64,000 nt of DNA from Rhodococcus tibetensis (lineage in GTDB: Bacteria > Actinomycetota > Actinomycetes > Mycobacteriales > Mycobacteriaceae). The translations under genes were made by a program, and so were the position numbers. Numbering within the stretch: the first letter of the stretch is position 1; each line of letters begins with the position of its first letter. This document shows positions 16,349-25,421 of this stretch, piece by piece. The stretch spans positions 62,001 to 126,000 of the forward strand of contig NZ_JANFQF010000001.1 in NCBI RefSeq assembly GCF_024438035.1, given 5' to 3'. Under the pieces are notes generated by a model. The model had not been told where the DNA came from. It saw only the letters and a list, made by a program, of their open reading frames with translations, and did not search any database.

Positions 16349-18553
16349 TCAGGAGGCGGACTTGCTGCCGACTCGGGGACGGGGCGGTTGTTGCAGCTCG
16401 TAGGTGATCAGACGGGAGCTGTTGGCGACGACGGCGACGGAGGAGGCGTTGTGCAGGATGGCGGCGAGGACGGGGGACAAAGCGCCGCCGGCGCTGACGA
16501 GTAGGCCAATCGCGTTCACCGCGATGGACATCGCGTAGTTCTGCTGGATTAACGCGACCGCATGGGCACCGAGGTCGCGAACATCGAGGAGGCGGCGCAG
16601 GTCGTCGCTCGCGAGGGCGACGTCGGCGGTTTCGACTGCCACGTCGGTACCGGCCAGGCCCATGGCGATGCCGATGTCCGCGGCGGCTAGCGCCGGCGCG
16701 TCGTTGGTGCCGTCCCCGACCATCGCGACGGTGTATCCACTGTCCTGTAAACGCCGGACCGCATCGAGTTTGTCTTCCGGCATCACCTCGGCCTGCCACT
16801 CGTCGATGCCCAGCTCCGAGGCCACCGCCGCGGCCGTCATGGGATGGTCGCCGGTGAGCATTACGATTCTCCGGATACCATCGGCCCGCAATCGCGACAA
16901 CACTTCGAGGGCTTCGGGCCGTACCTCGTCACGGAGACTGATCAGCCCCACCAGCTTGCCGTCGACCGCCAGCAGCAGCGGCGTCTCGGCCCGCTTCTGG
17001 AGCCTGCGCACCCAGTCGGCGGCCCGCTTCGACACGCGCACGTTCTCCTCGCGCAGCAATCCCTCGCTGCCCAAGAGCAGCGTCCGTCCATCCGCCCACG
17101 TGCGCATGCCGAGCCCGACGAGGACCTCGCACTCTTCGTGTGGCGGGATCACGATGTGCCGTTCCTCGGTCGAGCGGATCACTGCCTCCGCGAGCGGATG
17201 CCGCGAGTGGATCTCCGAGCTCGCCGCATAGGCAAGGACTCGTTCGGGTTCCCAATCTCTGGCAAAGGCAACCACATTCGTGACGACGGGGCGACCGATG
17301 GTCAGGGTGCCGGTCTTGTCGAACACCATCGCGTCGACGCACCCAGCCTGCTCGAGATGGGATCCGCCCTTGATCAGGATGCCGCGCCGGGCTCCGTTGC
17401 CGATGGCGGCGCTGATCGCGGTCGGGGTGGACAACCCGACCGCGCAGGGGCAGGCGATCAGCAGCATCGTCATGGCACGGCGCACGTCGCGGGTGAGGAC
17501 GAGGGTAAGCGCGGACAACGCGAACGACGCCGGCACGAAACGCCGGGAGAAGTTCTCGCCGACGGTCTGGATCGGGGCGCGGTGATCCTGTGCCTGCTCG
17601 ACCTGAGAGATGATGCGGCCGATCGTGGTTTCGTTGCCCACTGCGACGGCCCGGACGACGAGCCGTCCGCGCAACACCACCGAACCCGCGTGAACGAGGT
17701 GGTCGGTGGAGGTGGCGATCGGCAGTGTTTCGCCGGTGATCGCAGACTGGTCGACGACCGCTTCACCGTTCACCACCACCCCGTCCACGGGTATGGCGAC
17801 GTGATCGTGCACCACGATCTCGTCCCCTACCTGCAGGGAGTCGATGTCCACCGCGACCTCGGTGCCGTCGCCCAGGCGAATCCACGCTGTGTCCTGAGTG
17901 CCCTTCAGAAGGTCGGAGATCGCGCGCCGGGTGCGGCGCAGCGTGAGTTCTTGGAGATACTCGCCGATGTTGAGCAGCCACAGCACGGTCAACGCCACCA
18001 CGTTTTCGCGGAGCACCAGACTGGCCACGGTTGCGGCGGAGACGAGGGCGTCAGTGCCTGCCGTGCGGCTTCCGGTCAGCGAGCGTAGCGCCCCTTTGAG
18101 GAAGGGGTACCCGGTGAAGATGGTCGCGCCGGTGGCGAAGAGGCGGCTGGTCGGGCCGAGCAACGGCGCGCGGCGCACACCGTAACGGCGGACACCGAGC
18201 ACGAACAGGGCGGCGCCGCCGATGGCCATCCGTACGATGTCGGCGTTTCCGACATCGGCCGAGCGGGGGGAGCGGTCCGGGACCAGTGCCCAGGGGGTCT
18301 CTTCGCCGGCGGCGATCGTGTCGAGCAACTCGGTGCGATCGAGCCGTTTCGGCGAATACCAGACCACCACCGACGCTGTCCGCGGATAGGCGTGCACCGC
18401 ACGCACCCCGGCGAGCTTTTCTATCGCATCCTCCAGGGCCACGGCCCGTCCCAGGCTCGCACGGAGCCACGGCAGATGCACGCGGATCCTGCCCGCCGCC
18501 TCCGACAGGACTACGCCACCGTTCAGGAAGCGGGGCGCGGGCTCGGCGGACAT
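16349..18553 (-). CDS. Heavy-metal P1B-type ATPase, CtpC-like
   Basis: A 734-residue metal-exporting ATPase. Visible in order: an N-terminal HMA-like region (residues about 10-75), SAITGETLP (actuator), IACPCAVGLSTPTAIS (CPC metal-binding helix), DKTGTLT (phosphorylated Asp) and MVGDGTNDAPALAAAD. It is preceded by a PacL-like gene, the arrangement known for mycobacterial ctpC, which points to Zn (or Mn) efflux across the membrane. The ATG at 18553 comes 1 base after the stop of that gene (TGACATG), so they are coupled. An in-frame ATG at 18634 lies inside the neighbour and is rejected. Confidence 0.88.
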   Translation of the reverse strand: MSAEPAPRFLNGGVVLSEAAGRIRVHLPWLRASLGRAVALEDAIEKLAGVRAVHAYPRTASVVVWYSPKRLDRTELLDTIAAGEETPWALVPDRSPRSADVGNADIVRMAIGGAALFVLGVRRYGVRRAPLLGPTSRLFATGATIFTGYPFLKGALRSLTGSRTAGTDALVSAATVASLVLRENVVALTVLWLLNIGEYLQELTLRRTRRAISDLLKGTQDTAWIRLGDGTEVAVDIDSLQVGDEIVVHDHVAIPVDGVVVNGEAVVDQSAITGETLPIATSTDHLVHAGSVVLRGRLVVRAVAVGNETTIGRIISQVEQAQDHRAPIQTVGENFSRRFVPASFALSALTLVLTRDVRRAMTMLLIACPCAVGLSTPTAISAAIGNGARRGILIKGGSHLEQAGCVDAMVFDKTGTLTIGRPVVTNVVAFARDWEPERVLAYAASSEIHSRHPLAEAVIRSTEERHIVIPPHEECEVLVGLGMRTWADGRTLLLGSEGLLREENVRVSKRAADWVRRLQKRAETPLLLAVDGKLVGLISLRDEVRPEALEVLSRLRADGIRRIVMLTGDHPMTAAAVASELGIDEWQAEVMPEDKLDAVRRLQDSGYTVAMVGDGTNDAPALAAADIGIAMGLAGTDVAVETADVALASDDLRRLLDVRDLGAHAVALIQQNYAMSIAVNAIGLLVSAGGALSPVLAAILHNASSVAVVANSSRLITYELQQPPRPRVGSKSAS

Positions 18554-18554
18554 G

Positions 18555-18839
18555 TCAGTGGGTGTGGCCGTGACCGGTGTCGGGCTCGGCCGGCGGGGGA
18601 ACTTCCTCGCCGATCCGGCCCTTGGCCTCGGCAATCACGTCGGCCACCTTCAACCGCGCCGACTCCGCGCCCTCCTCCGCCTTCCGGGTCCCGCGCAGTC
18701 CCCACGCGGTCACTGTGACTGCAGTCTCGTGGAAGGGCGCTTTCGCGACCGCTTTGCGGGCCGCGTTGTAGGCGGCGACACCGACGGCGCCGGTGACCAC
18801 GGTGGAGGCAGCTTTGGCGAGCAGAATGTGAAGGGCCAT
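18555..18839 (-). CDS. DUF1490/PacL-like small membrane partner of the P-type ATPase
   Basis: A small protein of 94 residues (99 if GTG 18854 is used). It has one N-terminal hydrophobic segment (LLAKAASTVVTGAVGVAAYNA), the conserved RKAVAKAPFHETAVTVTAWGLRG block, an EAKGRIGEE helix, and a His-rich tail HGHTH. In mycobacteria, PacL proteins carry a metal-binding C-terminal motif and scaffold and stabilise the CtpC-type zinc exporter. The gene order (small protein, then ATPase) and the His tail match that arrangement. The start at 18839 (MALHILLAK) resembles the mycobacterial protein best. Confidence 0.82.
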   Translation of the reverse strand: MALHILLAKAASTVVTGAVGVAAYNAARKAVAKAPFHETAVTVTAWGLRGTRKAEEGAESARLKVADVIAEAKGRIGEEVPPPAEPDTGHGHTH

Positions 18840-19063
18840 GATCCATGGTCCCACTCACGACTCGAAATCGCACGAAGACCGGCTCTTGTTCACCGTTTCC
18901 GACGGTTCAAGCGTGATGGCGCGCGAGTCATTCTTCGCCCCGGGTTGTCTGGGTTCACCCGTTTCGGAGGATGCGAGCGGCGTCGCTGCTGCGCAGGCTG
19001 AGATCGCGGCAGGCTTTCCGGCCACTGCGGCATGCACGGCGTCCCGACCGAAGGTGAGAGCCG

Positions 19064-20431
19064 ATGGTGGCATCTGTAGGTGAAAGACCGCTCGACGCTG
19101 CCGAACGCGACGAACTCGTGCGCCTGCGCCGCGAGTTGGCGCAGCTACGAGGCGAACCCGGCCCTCCGCCCCCCGCGGCTGGGCCACCAGCATCGACCGA
19201 ACGTCGGGGACTGCGCTGGACTGCCGTTGCCCTGCTGTTGGTCGTGGTCGCCGTCCTGGGCTTCTCCTCGGTGCTGGCACGGTTCACGCGCAGCGAGGTC
19301 CTCGACACCGACCGTTACGTCGAGACAGTCACCCCGCTGGGATCGAACCCGGTGCTACAGGCCGAACTCGCCGACCGCATCACCACCGAACTCATGACTC
19401 GCCTCGATGTCGAGAATGTGACCGAGCAGGCACTCAGGTCGATCACGGAGAACGCTCCCCGGGTCCCACCGGCTGTGGTCGGACTGGCACCGGTAATCAC
19501 CGAGCAGGCCCAGTCGTTCGTACACGAAACGGTCACATCGTTGGTGTCCTCCGACGAATTCGAGACGATGTGGATCCAAGCCAATCGGGAAGCCCACCAA
19601 GGGCTGGTAGCGGTGCTCACCGGCAACACGAGGGCCGCCGTGCAGATCAGTGACCAGGGCACCGTCAGCATGTCCCTCGCCCCGATCTTCGACAAGGTCC
19701 GTGCTCGGCTGACCGACCGCGGATTCGCATTCGCGGAGAAGATTCCGACTGTCGACAAGTCATTCGTGCTGTTCGAGTCTCCTGATCTGGTGAAGGCGCA
19801 GCGCATGACCTCGGCCCTGGACAAGGCCTCCGACGTGCTCCCGTGGCTGACCCTGCTCGCGGCCGCCTGTGCCGTGTGGGCGGCTCCGAGGGGCGCACGC
19901 CGGCGGGCATTCGCCCTGGTCGGGGTCAGCTTGGCGGTGGCCATGGCGCTGCTGGCCGTGGCGATCAGTATCGGCCGCGCGCTGTATCTGGACGCAGTGC
20001 CTGCGGAGGCGCTGTCACCGCAGGCGGCGGCGGTGCTGATCGACACCCTCGTTCAGCCCCTGAAAATTACGTTACGGGCGGTGTTCGTCCTGGCTCTGGT
20101 CGTCGCGACCGTCGGATACCTCACGGGATCATCAGGTTCCGCGGCCGCAGCACGCCGTGCGTACGGCAAGGTGGTGGACGCGGCGCGAGCGCCGAAGGGC
20201 GACCGGTCCCCGCATCCGATCGAGTCCGCCACCGCGCAGTTCCGTGTTCCGCTGCGGGTGGTTATCGTGGCGATCGCGGTGATGGTCCTGGTGTTCTGGA
20301 ATTACCCTTCTGGTGTGGTCGTGGTGGTCACCGTGCTCGTCACGGTCATGGCCCTACTGGCGATGGAACTGCTCGCCCGCCCCGCACTCGCCGACCGCAG
20401 CGGCGCCGAGCGTGATGCGTCGTCACACTAG
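19064..20431 (+). CDS. Actinobacterial integral membrane protein of unknown function
   Basis: A 455-residue protein. A charged N-terminus with a short coiled-coil-like stretch (ERDELVRLRRELAQLRG) precedes a first membrane helix near residues 50-70. A roughly 180-residue extracytoplasmic domain (DTDRYVETVTPLGSNPVLQAELADRI and onward) follows, then four more helices in the C-terminal half. This layout is common in conserved actinobacterial membrane proteins without assigned function. AAGGTGAG lies before the ATG. It is divergent from the pacL-like gene (224-bp spacer) and its stop overlaps that of the next minus-strand gene by 4 bases. Confidence 0.75.
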   Translation: MVASVGERPLDAAERDELVRLRRELAQLRGEPGPPPPAAGPPASTERRGLRWTAVALLLVVVAVLGFSSVLARFTRSEVLDTDRYVETVTPLGSNPVLQAELADRITTELMTRLDVENVTEQALRSITENAPRVPPAVVGLAPVITEQAQSFVHETVTSLVSSDEFETMWIQANREAHQGLVAVLTGNTRAAVQISDQGTVSMSLAPIFDKVRARLTDRGFAFAEKIPTVDKSFVLFESPDLVKAQRMTSALDKASDVLPWLTLLAAACAVWAAPRGARRRAFALVGVSLAVAMALLAVAISIGRALYLDAVPAEALSPQAAAVLIDTLVQPLKITLRAVFVLALVVATVGYLTGSSGSAAAARRAYGKVVDAARAPKGDRSPHPIESATAQFRVPLRVVIVAIAVMVLVFWNYPSGVVVVVTVLVTVMALLAMELLARPALADRSGAERDASSH

Positions 20432-20811
20432 CGCTTCGTGGCCTTGGTTCTGTTGCGAAAGACCAACAGCGGGAGGACGAGCGTCGCGATAGCGGTAACG
20501 AGCCACACGATCAGTGTGGCGAGAATCCACGACTCCCACCCGGTGATGGTCATGGCACCGAACAGGTTGACCAGCACCAGCGAGACGAAGGTGGATACCA
20601 AGCCGATCCCGCCGAGGAAGGCAGGAGCGTTCCGTTCTGCCACCTTGGTGATGAACGGCGCGAGGACACACTGCGCGAGCGCGAACAGCACCACCGTGAC
20701 GATGAATCCTGCGACAGTGATCGATACCTCGGGCAGAAACCACACTGCTGCCAGAAGACCGATCGCGGCCGATCCGAGGAAGACGACGGCGCGGAGGAGA
20801 AATCGAATCAT
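20428..20811 (-). CDS. Four-helix membrane protein, phage-holin-4_2-like family
   Basis: A 127-residue protein with four predicted membrane helices, for example AVVFLGSAAIGLLAAVWFLP and ILATLIVWLVTAIATLVLPL, joined by short loops and ending in a basic tail (RNRTKATKR). The layout resembles the chromosomal holin-like (DUF360-type) membrane proteins of actinobacteria, which are not phage genes. AAGGA precedes the ATG at 20811. No phage gene is nearby, so a lytic role is unlikely. Confidence 0.65.
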   Translation of the reverse strand: MIRFLLRAVVFLGSAAIGLLAAVWFLPEVSITVAGFIVTVVLFALAQCVLAPFITKVAERNAPAFLGGIGLVSTFVSLVLVNLFGAMTITGWESWILATLIVWLVTAIATLVLPLLVFRNRTKATKR

Positions 20812-20878
20812 GAGTCGATCCTTTGCATCGCAGAATTTGCAGATCACGCCAGGCAAATACCCTCGCGCTGAGGGTCGT

Positions 20879-21295
20879 TCAGTAGTTCGGCCGCGGGTTC
20901 CAGGTCGCGATTGCCCAGATGGCGACGACGTTGAGCGCAATGATGAGTACCGACCACCACGGGTAGTAGGGCAACCACAGGAAGTTGGCGACGATCGACA
21001 GGGCCGCGATGGCGATCGCAACTACTCGCGCCCACGTCGCGCCGGTGAGCAGTGCGATACCCACAAGGGCGATGATCACACCGAGAACAATGTGAATCCA
21101 ACCCCACGTGGTGAAGTCGAATTTGTAGGCGTATTCGATGCCGACGACGAAGACCTCGTTCTCCGCCACTGCGGCGATGCCCTGCAGCAGCTGCAGGATG
21201 CCCACCGTGATCAGAACGATCGCGGCGGCGATGGATGTTCCTGCGGAAAACCCCTGATGGGGTCTATTTTGTTCGACTCGGACATTCTCGGACAT
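20879..21295 (-). CDS. Four-helix membrane protein, DUF7144-like
   Basis: A 138-residue protein: a short polar N-terminus (MSENVRVEQNRPHQGFSAG), then four hydrophobic helices with the signature-like WGWIHIVLGVIIALVGIALL and NFLWLPYYPWWSVLIIALN segments. This is the pattern of a widespread actinobacterial membrane family (DUF7144) of unknown function. GGAAGG lies before the ATG at 21295. It sits 67 bp upstream of, and on the same strand as, the other small membrane protein at 20428-20811, so the two may be co-transcribed. Confidence 0.7.
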   Translation of the reverse strand: MSENVRVEQNRPHQGFSAGTSIAAAIVLITVGILQLLQGIAAVAENEVFVVGIEYAYKFDFTTWGWIHIVLGVIIALVGIALLTGATWARVVAIAIAALSIVANFLWLPYYPWWSVLIIALNVVAIWAIATWNPRPNY

Positions 21296-21498
21296 GTCGG
21301 CACCTTCCGTGGGTTTCGGACACAACCCATTGTCCGCTGCTACGAGACCGCCTCGCGGCAAGTTCACGATCTGGATGACTCGGCCGTCGGCCGTCGGTGA
21401 CACGGGCTGCGCCGGTTCCGGGCGGGTGACGGTTCAGAACGGCTGAAGTTCCGACTGCTGCGTGCGACGATGGAAGGGCACTTCGGGAGTGATGGGGT

Positions 21499-22470
21499 AT
21501 GTCGAACCGCCGTGTGACGCGTGCGTTGATCTACACGGCCGCACTGCTGGCGGCCGTGGCGACAGTCACGCTCGCCGTGCGCGTGGTTCCCGCGTCGGAT
21601 GCGGGAGGAAGCCCGCCCGAGCCGGGAACGGGTGCCACTCGGGCACTGCTCGTCATCGCTGCAATCGCTGTCGTCATCGTGGCGATCGCGCTCGCGGCTG
21701 CTCTGCAAGACGGGCGACCTCGTGTTGCCCCCGACGTGCCCGCGGCCGGTGCGGTCGAGGGCTCCCTCTCTGCGAAGTCGCGCAGGCAGATCATCGCGTG
21801 GACCGCCGGCGCCTGTGTTCTCGTGATCGCGGCATATCTTCTCGGCTCCGCGGGTGTAGACGACCCCCCGGCCCGGGAGGCTCCGGCTGTCACCGAGTCC
21901 GAGGGCAACTCCGACTCACCGACCGAAATCGCACCACCTACTGAGTTACCGCCCCCGTCCGACACGGGGGAGGCGCGCCGAAATCAGGCCGAGTTGTGGA
22001 CTGCCGCAGCCGTTGTCGGTCCCGTCCTGGTCGCCTTGCTTATTCTGGGTGCGGCGGCACGTCGACCCGTGATGGTAGGGAGCGAAACACCGATCCCCGT
22101 CGGTACCGACACAGCGTCGGACGCGGCGCAGTCGCTGGTACGTGCGGCGGAAGTAGGTCTCGCGACCGTCGTCACCACTCAGATGCCACCGCGGGAGGCG
22201 ATCATCGCCAGTTACGCCGCCATGGAAGACGCCCTTCGGCGGGCTCCGGGAGCCGAACCGCGTGATTCGGATACACCGTCGGAAGTGCTCGCTCGTGCAG
22301 TGCAACTCGGTGTGTTGCACTCGGAGGCGGCAGCGCCATTGGTGCGCCTGTTCGCGGAGGCACGGTTCAGCCGGCATCCGATGGACGAACGTCACCGCGC
22401 CGAGGCGGTCGACCTGCTCGAGTGCGTACTGGACGATGTGGGGAGCAACACGTGCTCGCCGTTGCCGTAA
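21499..22470 (+). CDS. DUF4129-type membrane protein of the MoxR locus
   Basis: A 323-residue protein with three hydrophobic segments (residues about 10-27, 49-68 and 101-117) and a fourth near 172-187. A Pro-rich extracytoplasmic linker and a cytoplasmic C-terminal region follow, with PPREAIIASYAAMEDAL and the HPMDERHRAEAVDLLECVL helix that marks DUF4129. It is the first gene of a five-gene unit with overlapping starts and stops. In similar loci these proteins accompany a MoxR ATPase and a DUF58 protein. DUF4129 is often fused to transglutaminase-like proteins elsewhere, but no transglutaminase is present here. Confidence 0.72.
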   Translation: MSNRRVTRALIYTAALLAAVATVTLAVRVVPASDAGGSPPEPGTGATRALLVIAAIAVVIVAIALAAALQDGRPRVAPDVPAAGAVEGSLSAKSRRQIIAWTAGACVLVIAAYLLGSAGVDDPPAREAPAVTESEGNSDSPTEIAPPTELPPPSDTGEARRNQAELWTAAAVVGPVLVALLILGAAARRPVMVGSETPIPVGTDTASDAAQSLVRAAEVGLATVVTTQMPPREAIIASYAAMEDALRRAPGAEPRDSDTPSEVLARAVQLGVLHSEAAAPLVRLFAEARFSRHPMDERHRAEAVDLLECVLDDVGSNTCSPLP

Positions 22471-22934
22471 TCGGGATCGGGGCAGTTCTCGCCGTGGAGA
22501 TTCCGCTGGTTGTGGCGGGCCGGGACATCCTTGCCGTGGTGGTGGCCGGCGCGGTGGCCGCCCTGGTGCTCTTCGAGGTTCGGCGGCAGATGTGGCGTGA
22601 GGACGGCGGCGATGTGGCGCCTGGTCCGGAGGCCGATCGAGCCGAGGCGATGGTCCGATGGCTGTCGCGGACGGAGGCGCTGATCGGCTGGGCGGACGGC
22701 ACCCGCGGCGATTGGGATCACCATCTGCGTCCCCTGCTCGCCCGCGAATTTCAACAATCCACCGGGCAGCGGAAGGGCGTCGATCCTGCCGGGACTGCCG
22801 CCGCCGGACGAGTGTTCTTCGGTGACCTGTGGCAGTGGGTGGATCCCGACGACGTCCGTCGTTCGGACCGGGCCGAACCCGGCCCAGGTCGCGACGTGCT
22901 CGACCGGATACTTCAACGGTTGGAGTTGCTATGA
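22452..22934 (+). CDS. Membrane protein of the MoxR locus
   Basis: A 160-residue protein with two N-terminal hydrophobic helices (LAVAVIGIGAVLAVEIPLVV and ILAVVVAGAVAALVLF) and a soluble C-terminal part rich in Trp, Asp and Arg. It starts at GTG 22452 inside the end of the DUF4129 gene (19-bp overlap), with GGGGAG upstream. Its stop overlaps the MoxR start (ATGA). No named family was recognised; it is a regular companion in actinobacterial MoxR-DUF58 loci and may anchor or recruit the ATPase. Confidence 0.7.
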   Translation: MLAVAVIGIGAVLAVEIPLVVAGRDILAVVVAGAVAALVLFEVRRQMWREDGGDVAPGPEADRAEAMVRWLSRTEALIGWADGTRGDWDHHLRPLLAREFQQSTGQRKGVDPAGTAAAGRVFFGDLWQWVDPDDVRRSDRAEPGPGRDVLDRILQRLELL

Positions 22935-23887
22935 CTCTCCCTGCCCAGATGACAACCGCCCGCGCTCAGGCCGTTCTGGCGGAAGTCGAGCGGGCCGTGG
23001 TCGGAAAACACGACGAACTGACGTCGATACTGCTTGCGGTCCTCGCGGGTGGACACGTACTGATCGAAGATCTGCCGGGGCTGGGAAAGACTTTGGTGGC
23101 TCGGTCGTTCGCGGCTGCACTCGGGCTCGACTTCACCCGCGTGCAGTTCACTCCGGACCTATTGCCTGCCGACCTGCTCGGTGCCACCATCTACGACATG
23201 CCGTCAGGGCGGTTCGAGTTCCGCCCCGGACCCATCTTCACCAACCTTCTCCTGGCCGACGAGATCAACCGCACCCCGCCGAAAACCCAGGCTGCTCTGC
23301 TCGAGGCGATGGCAGAGGGGCAGGTGAGTGTCGACGGCACGACGCGGATCCTTCCGCGCCCCTTCATCGTGCTGGCCACCGACAACCCCATCGAATACGA
23401 GGGCACGTATCCGTTGCCCGAGGCTCAACTGGATCGCTTCGCCCTGCGGTTGCGGCTCGGGTATCTGGCGGAAAAGGACGAGCAGGAGATGCTGCAGCGC
23501 CGTCTCGACCGGGGATCAGCTCCCGTGGTGGTCCGGCAAGTGGTCGACGCCGCCGATCTCCAGGCGATGCGCGAATCGCTCGAGGAGGTGAGTGTCCATC
23601 GCGACGTCCTCGGCTATGTCGTGGCCCTCGCGACTGCCACCCGGCAGCACCCGCAGGTAGAAGTAGGGGCCAGCCCACGCGCCGAGCTGGACTTGGTGCA
23701 GCTGGCGCGGGCGCGTGCGCTCCTCGCAGGGCGCGACTTCGTGATTCCGGAGGACATCAAGGCGCTGGCAGTTCCGGCGGTTGCGCATCGGATCAGTCTG
23801 CGCCCTGAGATGTGGGTGCGGCGTGTCCGGAGCGAGGACGTAGTGACGGAATTGCTCCGGCGACTCCCCGTGCCGAGGGCACGATGA
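22931..23887 (+). CDS. MoxR-type AAA+ ATPase
   Basis: A 318-residue AAA+ protein. Walker A is LIEDLPGLGKTLVARSFA (residues about 47-64), Walker B is NLLLADEINRTPPKTQAALLEAM, sensor 1 is IVLATDNPIEYEGTYPLPEAQLDRF, and sensor 2 lies near GASPRAELDLVQLARA. MoxR ATPases act as chaperones that assemble or activate protein complexes, usually with a DUF58/VWA partner encoded next to them, as here. The ATG at 22931 overlaps the previous stop, and its own stop overlaps the DUF58 start (ATGA). Confidence 0.93.
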   Translation: MTLPAQMTTARAQAVLAEVERAVVGKHDELTSILLAVLAGGHVLIEDLPGLGKTLVARSFAAALGLDFTRVQFTPDLLPADLLGATIYDMPSGRFEFRPGPIFTNLLLADEINRTPPKTQAALLEAMAEGQVSVDGTTRILPRPFIVLATDNPIEYEGTYPLPEAQLDRFALRLRLGYLAEKDEQEMLQRRLDRGSAPVVVRQVVDAADLQAMRESLEEVSVHRDVLGYVVALATATRQHPQVEVGASPRAELDLVQLARARALLAGRDFVIPEDIKALAVPAVAHRISLRPEMWVRRVRSEDVVTELLRRLPVPRAR

Positions 23888-25101
23888 CCGAGTACGACCT
23901 GACCTGGCGGGCGTCTTCCGCGGCGCGCACCCTCGCGACGTGTGCGGCCGTCGCGCTCACGGTCGCAGTGGTGGGCCGCTGGTGGGAGCTGATCGCGTTC
24001 GCGGCACCCATGCTCGGAGCCCTCGGCGCCGTGGTGTGGTTGCCTCCGCGGGCAACTGGAGTCCGCATCCGTTCGGACAGCCCAGCGTTGCGGTGTTTCG
24101 AATCGGAATCGGTGCAGTGCGCCGCCGACGTGACGACGGTGGGCGGCGCCGCGCGGCTCGACGTGTCGCCGGCAGTCTCCGACGGCTACACGATCGACGA
24201 CGTCGGCGACGGGTATCGAATCACCGCCCACCGATGGGGTCGTTACGAACCCGCACTGCACATCACGGCGCGTGCGTGCGGAGGTTTGCTCAGCGCAGCA
24301 CTGGAGGTGACCGTCACCGAACTTCGAGTGTTTCCGCTGGCGCCGCCTTTACCGACCCCACTCCCACATCGCGCGCTGCCCGACCGGATCGGAGCGCACC
24401 GCACGCGCCGATACGGGTCCGGTGTCGAGTTCGGTGACATCCGGCCGCACGCACCGGGAGATCCACTGCGAAGCATCAATTGGCGGGTGAGTGCCCGGCG
24501 TGGGCGACTGCACGTGACGGAGCGGATCATGGACCGGGCAGCGGACGTCGTCGCCGTGCTCGACACCACGCCGCAGGCGCCCGGCCCTGCAGCGGAGAGT
24601 CTGCAGCGCACCGTCCGAGGCGCAACCCAAGTGGTGCAGTCGGCCCTTCAGCGTGGTGACCGGGCCGGAGTCGTGGTCAGCGGTCTGCGACTGCGATGGC
24701 TCGGTGCCGACATCGGGCGCCGCCAGTTCTATCGCATCCTCGACACAGTTCTAGACGCCGGTGGTGCGTCCGGTGGCACCCTCGTTCCGCGGGCCGCACT
24801 ACCACCCACTGCCGTGGTTGTCGCCTTCTCCACCATGCTCGACACCAACTTCGCGCTGTCGCTGCTCGAGCTGCGCCGCCGCGGCCACGTCGTCGTCGCC
24901 GTCGACGTACTCCGTGGACCGCCGTTCGAGGTCGAACTCGATCAGATGTCCGCCCGGATGTGGAAGCTCGAGCGACGGAACATGTACCGGAACATGGGTG
25001 TGCTCGGTGTCCCCGTGGTTGCCTGGGAGGACGATTCGGCGCTGGATCTCGCCCTCAGTCTTGCAGAACGAGCCCAGCGGCCCATGGGGGTGGCCCGGTG
25101 A
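23884..25101 (+). CDS. DUF58 domain-containing membrane protein
   Basis: A 405-residue protein with two N-terminal membrane helices (residues about 18-57) and a β-rich middle part. The DUF58 core follows: GVEFGDIRPHAPGDPLRSINWRVSARRGRLHV near residue 180, then a VWA-like segment with DVVAVLDTTP in place of a full MIDAS DxSxS. It probably works with the adjacent MoxR ATPase in envelope stress or complex assembly; the client is unknown. Start and stop are both coupled to the neighbouring genes. Confidence 0.88.
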   Translation: MTEYDLTWRASSAARTLATCAAVALTVAVVGRWWELIAFAAPMLGALGAVVWLPPRATGVRIRSDSPALRCFESESVQCAADVTTVGGAARLDVSPAVSDGYTIDDVGDGYRITAHRWGRYEPALHITARACGGLLSAALEVTVTELRVFPLAPPLPTPLPHRALPDRIGAHRTRRYGSGVEFGDIRPHAPGDPLRSINWRVSARRGRLHVTERIMDRAADVVAVLDTTPQAPGPAAESLQRTVRGATQVVQSALQRGDRAGVVVSGLRLRWLGADIGRRQFYRILDTVLDAGGASGGTLVPRAALPPTAVVVAFSTMLDTNFALSLLELRRRGHVVVAVDVLRGPPFEVELDQMSARMWKLERRNMYRNMGVLGVPVVAWEDDSALDLALSLAERAQRPMGVAR

Positions 25102-25421
25102 GGTGGGCGGCAGTTCTCGCGGTGCAGGGAGCGATGGTCGCGCTCCTGGTGGGCAATGCGTCCGCTCTGGCGGCCGCGGCGGCCGGGGTCGCGGCAACCG
25201 CGTTGCTTCTCGTCGCGTTCACCGGGCCGGCTCCCGGATTCTTGACGCTGATGCTGTGCGCGGCGGTAGCGGGCTCTACTGCCTACCTCGTGACCACACT
25301 CCCGGTGGGTCCGCGTTGGTGGTCGTTGCTCGGACCGGTTGCGGTGGTGGTGCTGTTCTGCATCGCCGTGGCTCCCTACGCCCGGAAACGCAGCACCACT
25401 CAGAACCGGCGGATGCTGTAG
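25098..25421 (+). CDS. Small membrane protein at the end of the MoxR locus
   Basis: A 107-residue protein that is almost wholly hydrophobic, with four helices (for example AVLAVQGAMVALLVGNASAL and SLLGPVAVVVLFCIAVAPY) and a basic C-terminus. It starts at GTG 25098 inside the DUF58 stop (GTGA), which supports translation although the family is not recognised. Its last 22 bases overlap, in convergent orientation, the 3' end of the NlpC/P60 gene. Confidence 0.65.
   Translation: MRWAAVLAVQGAMVALLVGNASALAAAAAGVAATALLLVAFTGPAPGFLTLMLCAAVAGSTAYLVTTLPVGPRWWSLLGPVAVVVLFCIAVAPYARKRSTTQNRRML

Noticed and set aside
20428-20811. Prophage remnant suggested by the holin-like protein
   Set aside because: No integrase, structural phage gene or attachment site is nearby; this membrane family is chromosomal in actinobacteria.
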